Below are positions 33,501-44,800 of a DNA stretch of 64,000 nt, piece after piece (within the stretch, counting starts at the first letter, position 1; every line of letters begins with the position of its first letter). The DNA comes from Harmothoe impar (Eukaryota; Annelida; Polychaeta; Phyllodocida; Polynoidae). The notes below the pieces were generated by a model. That model saw only the letters and a list, made by a program, of their open reading frames with translations, made no database searches and was not told the DNA's origin. Made by a program: the position numbers and the translations under genes. The stretch spans positions 31,301,004 through 31,365,003 of the forward strand of contig OX381710.1 of assembly GCA_947462335.1 (NCBI GenBank). Direction: 5' to 3'.

Positions 33501-36500
33501 TGCCAAATGGCGCGCGCCGCTCGCCAAAAGCGCGCGCCTCCCTAGCCTAATGAACTCCCCTCAGATCGCGCTCTTGCTTAAAGGTGCACCTCAACTCAGT
33601 GCGCCTTTAACAGCCGTCCCAAATAGGTGAAGTTCTTGACGCGGCACAGCGCCTCCCACCAGTAGCCAATCAGCGCGCCGAACGCCGGACACACCCCCAC
33701 CGTGTGAGCCTCTAAGTAGGTCACACGAATCATACTAAGATGCCGAGGTCTTCAGTCGGTTCGTCGCGACGGCCGCGAGTGATTGCGCGGTCGTCTAGAT
33801 TCACTGCCATGATTGGCAGAGGGGGGGGCTGATTACCCCCCGTCGGATGAATTGCGGCGAAACCATAATCAATTTTTCGCTGTTTTAGATAAAAGAGATC
33901 CAGAGCTATCCGCTCGTCCAAGAATTATTTTTCTATCAGCCCGGGATCACCCTCAAATTAAGGCCTAAAGTCCAAAAACCCAAAATTTTTTCCCTATGGG
34001 ATTTCAAGGTCTAAGCGTTTTTTGTAGCCCCAAGGAGCAGCTCACGGGTTCGAACCCTGTAAACGCCTTGACGCGCTTTCGTCGCCTTAGGCGACGTGGC
34101 TAGACGTCTTGACTAAAACTTAGTGAGGGTTCGAACCCAGAACGTCCGTATTAGACGCCTAATTTCTACTAGCCCCGAAAACGAGAGTATCACATCTATA
34201 TAGGTCAACCATGTTAGCCTTGGTTTAAGTGCGTGCAGAACCGTGTATTGTGCATTTATGCAGCATACAGATATGGAGACAGGCTGCTACAGTGTCAAAT
34301 TGATCGACATTGTATGTAACTGGACATGAAGAAGGATAATTTTTACTTAGTTTTCTAAAAAAGAGGGTAGTTCTCGGTACTCCTCCAGCAGCAGTGGTAG
34401 AGGGGTCGGACAGGTACTTAACCCTATTTATAGGGGCGCTAAGGTAGGGAGTTTGATAAATTTTTGAAAAATGAGTTAAAAAATACATATTGGTTCCATT
34501 AGTATAGATCCCTATGAGAGCTTTTCAGATCTGTAAAAGATCAGGAGTTTCTATCCTGCCTAGATCCAGAAATATCATGGTGAATGCAACTGAACATATT
34601 TCCCATTTCTGTGATCTAGGCAGGAGAGGGGCACTTTCACAGCAGTTAGGGGTTCTGTAGCTCTAGCCCTCCTAGGCACCCTTCTAACTCAGACAGAACA
34701 GGTTAACTTAAAATGGCTAGGGACATCATTGGGCAGAGGCACATACATCTGGATTTCACATACGTCTTCAAGAACACAATTACCAACATCCCCATGGTAA
34801 CAAGTTTTAACAACTCATATTTATTTATTACATTTTGACATGAAGAATGTCACCATAATATTGTAGGCTACAGAAAACAGAGACTCTTATCTTTCTCCAC
34901 TAATGGTTCCATTCATGTTGACTGCCATGATATTGTGATTAAAATGAGGGGTTTGTGTTTTTTATAGCTCAAGAAATGAGGTCAGGGGGGCTATTTTTAT
35001 GCAATGCATCAGTGGGGGTGCTATTAGGAAGGGTTCATATTGGATCACAGAAACGGGCAGACTACAGCGTTATTCACATCTTTTGACAGGGACTTGGTTG
35101 GTTGTTGGGCTGCTTTACGCCCTAATTAACAGCTGAGGTCATTTCAAGGGGGGTGATGGTGATCGAATCTATGGATGCCTGAAGGTGGAAAGCACACACC
35201 CTACACTTTTACCGAGGCAATGGTGCTGCTCAAAGGGTGTGGCGAGCTAGACTGGAGGATGTAATAACTAGGCGGCAGAGGGGCCAAAAAGACAATCACG
35301 TAGTAGTAGGTCTACTTGGATCTTGAGTAGCCGCCTTTGTGGTTATAATTACCTAGACTAGTTGGCTCTGCCAGCCTGGTCAAGTAAAAATTGGTAAGGA
35401 GACTATGAACTAAGCTAAGCTCGGATTTTAAAAATGGTCTATAAAAGTATAATAAAACTATAGCACCCTCTTAGATTTGATGATAAGACGCTGCCTACTA
35501 GGTATACGCATTTGTACAAGGATATCATTGTGTATAAAACACTCTTTTGGTACATCATCCCGACTCTACACGCGCACCATTTTCAACGACAGATAATGCT
35601 GTAGTTAGGGTGGCCGGAGGGTCGGCGTGAGGGCCCAGTGTGTATCTGATCCTATGTTAAATGACCCTTTTATGATATGCCATCATTTTCGATTCAAAGC
35701 AGATAGACACTTCTAGTAATTTGTTATCAACAGATCCTGAATGGGTCCATCCTATACAGGCTGGATAATGCATTATAAACTGTATTACATAATGTAATTC
35801 AGGGGCAATGTTGACAGACCTGAGGTTTTGAGTCTCCTTTAAGCTCATAACTGGGAAATCTCTTTAACCTGACCTTTGGGAGAATTTGCACTGGCTGATG
35901 GCAAATCCATGTATCAACGAGATTCCTTTTCTGTTTGAAGCATCTTGAATGCAGCTATCCCATGGAGGGTCCTATAACTACTTAGGATATTGTTATCTTT
36001 TTTGAGATAAGCCACCTAAATTGCGCATTTTCAGGGCTCATTTTTTATTTTTTTTATAGAAAATCTTTAATTGGTAGTTTACGGTAAATTACTGAATATA
36101 GAGATAAATCAAGTTAAAATAATGCATTTTGAATGGAAATGATACAATCTACCGCTAGCCAGCGTCAGAGCATCTGCTGGGGGTCATATGAGGACCTCAG
36201 ACCCCAATCTCAAGTATTAAAATCATATAAATAACACTAGAGGACACCTTCTGTCATACAGTTAGATAGAGAAATCTTAGTTCTCCCAATAGCCACTATA
36301 GCATGGCAGAGCTATAAGTAAGCCATGGGTATGGCATGTCTTCTCTATACAGATCTTCAGATCTGTCAGAAAGGTTTGAGGAGTGAGGTATATGTAATCA
36401 GCTACAGTTAGTTACCTAGTTACTCTATCAATATAACAGTGCTAATTTGTTAAATGCGAATATTGAGACATTCTAGACATACATAATACATGTGTGTCTA

Positions 36501-38797
36501 GTTTATTTTCAAAAATGCTCCGGCCACCCTACTGTAGTGAATTTCCCATCTCAAGGCGAGCCCCGCGCTGGGTGGTGCTTATGTCTCGTAAGAGCTCCAT
36601 CTCATAAGTATTAGTTACCATCACCTCACACCCGTTTAACAACAGATTCAGGGTCTAATTATGGAGACCCTGGAGTAGGATTAACAATATATCCCAATGT
36701 CTGTGGTGGACATTTACGACATGCAGCTTGCCTCCTGGAGGTGATAGATCTGACCACAGGTCCGCAATATGGAGCTCCCCCTCTGAGAGTATCAAGGTTT
36801 GCGTATAGTCTCCTGCAGTTTAATCTGTTATCTCCTCCTTTGTCGACCTCGCCAAAATCCTGGGAGATTCACTTTAAACCTAAGTCCTACCCTTTTTTAT
36901 TCTTTGTTTATTGTGTGGCCCCTAAAGAGGGGCCGCGGTGTTGATTAATTACACCACATGTTAAGCAGCATGAGATCAAACCTCCTCAAAAGCGTCAAGG
37001 CTCAAAGTCCTGTTGGACGGGAACCCTGTGTTGCTTTCGAGGACGAATGGTTGAGTGATCCTACCGATCCGTCAGAGGTTCTGACTTTATATAGCTTTTA
37101 TATCGCTTTAGATATGGTGTAGTATTTTCAATCTCACTATAGTTTAGTTGATATTTCAAAGAATCTGCCTCATTCTATCAGAAATACACAACGTTGACAT
37201 GTTTCTTATATTCAATATATTAGAAGTGTGCTTTGTTGCTTATTATAGGTCATTATGCGTTTAAAATGTTCGCGAGTATCGTGGAAATGTACAAAAACCC
37301 TATTGTGGCGTCATCTGACGAAAAGAGCGGAGAACTATACTAGAGCATGTAATCGCCAGACCAGCAGGCGGCGGCAGAGTGGTCAAAAGACAATCTCGTA
37401 GTAGTAGGTCTACTTGCATGTTGAGTAGCCGCCCTTGTGGTTGTAATTACCTAGCCTAGTTGACCCTGCCGGCCTGGTCAAGTGAAATTAGTAAGGAGAC
37501 CACCCATTAACGTGCTCCACAGTCTTTAGACAGTTAAGACTATAGTCAAGACTGGAGAATTTGGCGAGACGCCCCTCTGGGAGGTCATAATCCTCAATGT
37601 TAGGTGTTAGCTCATTAACATCAGATACCATATTAACAACCCATTTAAATGTTCATTTTAATAGCAACTCACCCTATTCTGACAAAATCCTATTAGCAGG
37701 TAACCTCTGTATAAACCATACTGCAAACATCTGCTACTTCCAGCGTCTGCCTCGTGACTGATAGTGTACAACAAGACGAAGTGGGCAGAGATTAGAAAAA
37801 ATGAGGCTCTTTATATAGCTGAGAGAGCAGCTAATCTGGATGTTCTAAGCTTGTTTTCACCTAGAGCCCCACCCTCTTCCAGAGAGAATCAAATCGCTTT
37901 TCACCTGAACCCTTCCACCCCTAATCCATCAGCATGAAAAGAGAGATAACGAGTGTAACGTGCGCTACATGTATATGGGATTATAGCTGGTGAAGAGATA
38001 AAGCCGAGTCACCTGTGTATACAAAGACTACAGGGGGTGATTAACGCCAGGTGTGACGCGCCAGCCCGTGAACGGATTATCTTTTAAGCTGACGCTTAAA
38101 TTCAACTAGCCAGCCGCCGTCCACACCACTCACTGCGGCAAGAGGAGGTGCTTTTGTTTTACACTTGAGTCGCTTACCACACGGTCTCTACCTCACAGAC
38201 AGACACGCGCCCCCTGTAGCTTTTTTTTTTGTTTTTTTTGTATACACACGCTAATCTCATAACCCCCTTATCCGTTATACAGGTAACGGGTATTCTCTTT
38301 TAAAATAGCTGCCAGTCAGCTTAGCTCTAGAAGCAAGAAGGTGTGTATAGGTGCCTTATAAGTCGGCAGGGGGTAAATACTAGTGAAAAAGGAAGGCAGG
38401 TGTGCAGGTAGCTTTTCTAACAGACACGTGTGTGCACTAAGCTGCTTAAGTCTAAACCCTCCCGCAGTAGTCAGGCGGCATGTGAAAACTTACTTAACAG
38501 ATCTCTTACATTGAGTAGAGTCTCTGTGCTGAGAGAGTCTTTTCAGCCATTTTAAGAGGATTATCTAGGACAGGGTACATAAGGAGTGAAACGCCGAATA
38601 GCGGCTACTCAGTCTCGTGCAGCACAAGCAGCAGCATCTAGCAGCGGCTTCAGCAGCAGCTGCACGTGCAGCACAAGCAGCTGGCAGCGGCTTCAGCAGC
38701 AGCTGCACGAGCAGCACAAGCAGCTGGCAGCGGCTTCAGCAGCAGCTGCACGAGCAGCACAAGCAGTAACATCTGTCAACAGCATCCGTGACATCGT

Positions 38798-38838
<41 letters not shown>

Positions 38839-41800
38839 TCTGTCAACAGCAGCCCTCATGACATCGTCAGCAGCACAAGCAGCCAGCAGCTGCTGCATGA
38901 GCAGCACAAGCAGCACAAGCAGCAGCACCGACAGCAGCAGCAGCAGCGGCAGTGTGGACCACTAAATTCGAGATGAAGCCTAGTGACATTTGACATGAAG
39001 CTTGAAAAACATAGTGACAGGTGACATGAACAATTCTTAAAATCGACATGAGATATGAGCATAATTAAGCGACATCGACATGCACCATGGCTATTTTTTA
39101 AGACAAACATCATATGTCATAGCCTCCTCATCCAAACCTCCACTAGTAGTGCTCTATAAGCGCAAGCTTTGCCTTAAGAGAGCTGTAGCTGTGAACCCTC
39201 TCCTCCCCCCGTGCACACAGGTGAATTATCAGAGTCAGCCAATGGTGCCAATACCACTCTCATACAAGGGTCAGGCGCTGCTGGACTATAATAGATGAGT
39301 CAAGGACTGTTCTACTGAGGGTCAAGCAGGCTAAGTCGGACATTCAATGACAGGCAGGTCTTTAGCAAACTTGCTTGAAAGTCTGGACAGCATTGACAGA
39401 CTGGGGCATAAGGATCTCGCATGGTCAGACTTTTCGAGCAAGTTTGCTAAAGTCACGTTATTGAATGTCCGACCTAGCCTGACTCTCAGTAGAACGGTCC
39501 TTGACCCATCTATTATAGTCCAGCAGTGCCCGACCCTTGTCTGAGAGCGGTTTAGGTGCTATTGGGTGCCTCTGATATTTGCTTCTGTGTAAGATGAGAA
39601 AAGGAGCTGTTGAAAGACTATATTTCAAGCTAGAAAACTGTAATTGTATAGGAGAGAGACCTTGCTTATTTCTTATAAAGTTGTAAGATAGTCACATCAT
39701 GATGCACATCATCATAAACGCAATCATGATACATTTCATTGTAAGTAGACGAACCAGTAGACTCGCCTCTCTGCCCTCTAAAAGAGAGGGCAGAGAAGCG
39801 AGTCTCACTCTTAAAAAACCCTTCCCCTCCCCCCCTCCCCCCCTCCCCCCCATGCATCTTAAAGAGTGCCCCCCAGAGTGCCCCTCCCCCCCCTAAAAAA
39901 AAGAGCCACATTTTTAAATTATTTTTTAGCAAGCTTTCAGCTTGCTTTTTTTCTTTTTTAAAATTTATTTATCCATAAAAATCTCAAGTGACTTATTTTG
40001 AAATTCGCGCCAACCTAGTAGTCACGTGACCCCCTTAAGTAGGTCACTTCCAGTCACGTGACCTATTTGAATTTCCCGCCAACATGGTGGTCACGTGACC
40101 CTCTTAAGTAGGTCACTTCCGGTCACGTGACCTATTTGAATTTCCCGCCCAAAGGTCACGTGACCGGAAGTAGGTCACTTCCGGTCACGTGACCTATTTG
40201 AATTTCCCGCCAAAAGGGAGGCCTCTCATTGGCTGCTTTTGAATTTCCCGCCAAAAGGGAGGCCTCTGATTGGCTGCAGGTCGATTGAGTAATAAACAGT
40301 ACTTAACTATAGTCCCGTTCCGATACATACAATACTACTCAGGTTGCGGATCTTGAGACATTCACGTAATTCACGGTTCTGCAGTACTTGTAGCTGCTGT
40401 TGGACCTTTGCTACCGCAGAGTCAAGGATGAACCTGCAATACTCCAGTGTTGGTAGTATACAGGTTTTATAGACTGAGAGAGCTGTTTCTCTGTCCATTT
40501 CATCCCTGATTTTGTGAAGTTGTCTGATCTTGTATCCCGTTCTTTTCTTCACATTGGCCATGTGTGGTTTTAATGATAGTGTTTGGTCAAGTGACACGCC
40601 CAAGTAGACGAAGGTCGCTTCTGAGGAGATCTGTTTCTCATCAATGGTCAGGTTCACTTTCCTGTTTGTGTCGAGTTTTGGCTGAGTGCTATATGTCACT
40701 AGCTTCCTTTTCTTCTCGTTAATGGTGAGCCTATTGATGCATGCCCAATCAAAGATTTTATTCAGATCGGGTTGTGCACGTAGTTCGATTTCCACTGGAG
40801 AGAAGCCATCAGTGATGAGTACTGCATCGTCTGCATAGAGCAGCATCGATGATGAGTTTTGGACAATATCAGGGATATCATTTATGTATACGGGGAACAA
40901 CAGGGGTCCAAGTATGGACCTCTGCGGAACTCCGAACGTCACATTGATGAAGTCTGAGGTTTTGCCGTTGGCCATGGTGCCGTGGGCTCAGTTGCCAAGA
41001 TAGCTGCCCATCCATTGGAGAGCTTTCTCATCCAGTCCTACCATTCCCAGCTTCTCAATCAATCTCCAGTGGTGGACTGTGTCAAACGCCTTCCTCATGT
41101 CGATATAAGTACATGAGGTAAGGCGCCCGGAGTAATTTGATAATAACGCCATGCATATTGGTTTTAATGATCTGAATAATAGGTTTAGACAATTCTCTGT
41201 GTATTGAAAATCATATCAGTGAGCTGTTATGAGGTACATAACAAAATGATTACGATAAAATGCTCAGTTATGAAGGCACTTGAACCCATCGTATGCCACC
41301 TTAATTTAGGGATTCAGACAGTTCAGTAGTTCCAAATAATCGTGACACACACCATTTTACCCAGCAAGGGACACCATTTAGACAATTAAAAGCATTGCCT
41401 TTGGAAGATGCCAGAAAATACTGTAACACTAATTATCCCCACTAAAAATGTAATGGCACCCTGAACATGTCATGCTATGTATGGTATAGGCAGCTGAGGA
41501 AAAATGTAATGGCACTCGCTGAACATGCGATGTATGGGATAGACAGGAGGCAAAAAAGCAGGGAGCGGAATTGAGAGGTGGATATCCAGCCAGCGAGCCC
41601 AAATAGGCCCCATATGGGATTTTACATGGGCACCCTGGGTTAGCCCATATATGAGATTTGGTGGCTGGTGACAGGACACATCTGGAGTCAATCTGACACC
41701 GTTGACAACGTAGGTGGATGGGTAGGGAAAATAATAAGCCATTAAAGTGACATGGTTCGATTTTCCCCCCATATTCTAATCCTACTTAAATGTGTTCCAA

Positions 41801-44800
41801 ATGTTATTACAGTATCATATTTGGAGAATGGGCGATATAGCCCATTTCCAAAATGACATTTTGTACTCAAACATTAGTATAAGTATAGTAGATATTACCC
41901 CTCCTGTCGAAATATAGGGGTATAATAAGGAAAGGGTTAAGGATCATGACATGCGACACCAAGTCCCTCCAGATAACCCTTAATATCACCAGCCTGGTCA
42001 CATCCCTATATTTACATTTGTTTTTGTGGTATCCTGAAAGTGAATAGGAATGATATCACTACATTGGGGGTGAAATGGGGTTGATACTACGAACTACAAA
42101 ATGACTAGGCCTCAGTAATATAGATTTTTCCAGACATTCCCTGTGATCACAAGCTGGAGCAGTTACTGTGTAATATAATAACGTAAAGACGTTTTCCCTA
42201 TTCAGATGAATTTATCTCCCACCACCTTTTTCATAGTGACATCAGGTTATGGTATTCTGAAGGTTATCATTCTGAGGCCATTTAAAAACGGCAATAGCTT
42301 AAATTTCGCTATGACTTATTGTATAAAGAATCTGTTTGGTGGTGAATTACCCACTTATATTGTTAGTTAACTCTGTATGTAATGAGAATGGCCATTTATG
42401 AAAAGACCAGAAGTGGAAAGAGGGCAGTGAACAGTGGCAAGTACTTTTGATGATATTTTGGAAAAGAAATGTTCTGACATTCAACGCACCTACACAGCCA
42501 GTGTCTCCACACTCAAAAAGTAAACTCGTCTGCAGACTCTTCTAAGTGACAAGAGAGTGGGTCCTCCAGCTGTAGTTGTCAGATAGAAGATACACTTGGT
42601 ATGTGCCAGCCCAAAACCTGACTCATGCCAGCCCTAGACTCGTCAACCAGGGTCTGATTCAGGATTTTCCCTGTAGGTGGCATCAGTATAACATGCATTC
42701 TGTATAAAGTTGGGGAATGAATTGCATAATTTCTTTGTCAATTTTAATCATATTTATGGGAATACACATTCATGTTATGGAGAATCCTGAGATTTATCTA
42801 TTTGGGATGCTAGAAAAGGTAAAGGAATCAATGTTTTGATATAATTGAGACAAAACAAATATGTGTAGGGCACTGACACCTCTTTTGTGGTTATTTCTAT
42901 GGTACAATAGCTGCAAGGAAACTCCCATTGGTATGACATCCACATATGTGTTAGCAGTCTGTAACTAAAGGGTAGAAATACTCTCAATATAGACTTGGGG
43001 ATATGGCAGGAATTCCCCTAACCTACATACCTCTATGTTTGTATGAATTAGCTATTATAAACCTCAGAAATATAGACAGACATGGATAACAATTATGCCT
43101 AGGCAGAACCCAGTTAGCTCCACCTGCAGTGAAGTAGAGGATATAGTGCACAGGTTAACCCTCTAAGGGGTGCATAGTGCTTTAAGGTGATATGCTCTAT
43201 GTGATCATAATACATGAATTTAGCCTTGGCAAGTATACTCGCCCAACTGTTGATTCATTTCCAAAGGTGCATGACTGCAGGTTTGGCGAATAGACTCACC
43301 AGGGCTACATTGATGCATCGTGACAAAAAGGAATTCAAGCACATTTAAAGCAGTTTGCAGCCAATAAAGGGTTAACTATTCTGGGTTGTCAATTTGACGA
43401 CCTTAGACTTGTCACTTGGAGTGGGCCACTGCCTGGGCTAACATTGTCAGTTAGATGACCCTAGTCTTGTCTTGTGGGATGGTAACCGGACAGTTCATCA
43501 AATAGACAACCTTTAACTCGTTTATTTTATGACCGTCACTTTAAAGACCCTAAACTCTTCTTATAAGACAACCTTTTGACAAGTTTGGATCCCTTCATTT
43601 TATCAGTGCACCAGCTTTGTTGGTAGAGCTTTAGGACTGAAGGTTGGGGCTTCAGTTCCCTGTTGAAAATAAGTGTTGAGAATATATATTGAAAGTTGTT
43701 AAGGAGTTTTAAAGCAGCTTGACACCTGACAGCTAATTTACCCACTTGTCACCGTACTTCTTTGTATGATGAGAATGGTTCATGAATTTGACAGACGGGT
43801 GCGCAGGGAAGGTGGTTAGCAATGTCTTAAATATTTAGAGCGTGGGGGCAGCCATAGAACAGGTTGGTAAAACTGTCGACGCCACAGCCGTAAATGGATC
43901 GGTGATTAGACTGCACTCAGCCATCTCAACATCACACTTTGGGAGCTTCAACAACTTGAATGTTAGGTTGATACATCAGACCTACACTTACAAGTTGACT
44001 TTTCAATAATGTATGATGCTCATCATTCTAGTAAGCAGTGGCTTCCTCGTGTAAGCAAAGAGCAAAAAATAATTCCTTGCTCTTTGGTATAAGCAGGGAT
44101 GTAGAAAGAGTGATAGGACATGGCGGAATCGGCCCAGAAAGTGTGATGAAAATAAGGGGGCAGGATTGGTTGCACACACAGCTGGGGGAATCAGTATGAT
44201 TTTCTTCAGGTATAATGATCTAGCACCTAGGTACATGTAAAAAGGCAAATGTGTATTCAATGAGAAATGATTAATAGACACGGTTCGATTTTGTATATAA
44301 TATACTCCTATATGGTAGATACACCATCGATGTGGTTTCCAACAGGGGTGAGACACCACATCGTTGTGTGATTACCCCTATATATTAGCAGTGTGGTAAC
44401 ACACGACCGTTGTACGCTCCCAGTGCGATATGAGAAATTCATGACTTTCCGAGCCTGACTGATTATATGCAGATGACCTTGTTATCTATTCTCGCACTGG
44501 GGTATTCCATGCATAACATTGAGGTGGCATTCTATGTCTAAATGACCTGCAGATCCCCCGACCTACCACAGACATACGAAGCTTCCCCGTATACATATAC
44601 ACAGAGAAAAACCCTATATTTTAAACGTGTGTCTTTATATAGCCGCACACTGAATCGATTTTTCTTACACTGCAGTAAGTCATTCCTACCCATCCTTAAT
44701 GGAATATGAATTTAAATCTAAATCCAACCTACCTAGTTTAGATTCTCAGAATATGTAACGTGAAACCATGGAGAGAACGAATTTGTACCTGTATGCTTGG

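Larger units (their letters stand above)
20226..40339. mobile_element. Giant 20.1 kb inverted-repeat transposon, Maverick/Polinton-like ends
   Basis: The element is bounded by TIRs of about 694 bp that are nearly identical (20226-20920 and 39647-40339), start with AGTAGTATTG and end with CAATACTACT, and are flanked by the 6 bp duplication CAGGTT. It split a LINE reading frame, which proves insertion. Size, duplication length, long TIRs and 5'-AG ends are those of Polintons. However, none of the hallmark genes (protein-primed PolB, integrase, Ulp1-type protease, packaging ATPase, capsid proteins) appears as an open frame. The only substantial gene is the 1649-residue protein at 26021-31530, which sits in its own inverted-repeat bracket. 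It is therefore a non-autonomous Polinton relative with nested cargo, or a different giant element. Confidence 0.88.

Noticed and set aside
34020..34150. Two tRNA genes suggested by GGTTCGAACCC motifs
   Set aside because: Only the T loops match; the acceptor and D arms cannot be formed at normal tRNA spacing, and the second T stem does not pair.
36917..36934. Histone-type 3' stem-loop (GGCCCCTAAAGAGGGGCC)
   Set aside because: The loop has six bases and the stem sequence departs from the histone consensus; no histone frame precedes it.
38586..38976. Ala/Ser/Gln-rich protein
   Set aside because: All frames over this stretch are simple translations of CAG/GCA repeats without splice context.
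20226..40339. Hidden PolB or integrase genes of a Polinton
   Set aside because: No frame with recognisable polymerase or DDE/HHCC motifs was found in this interval by reading; only a profile search could exclude strongly decayed remnants.
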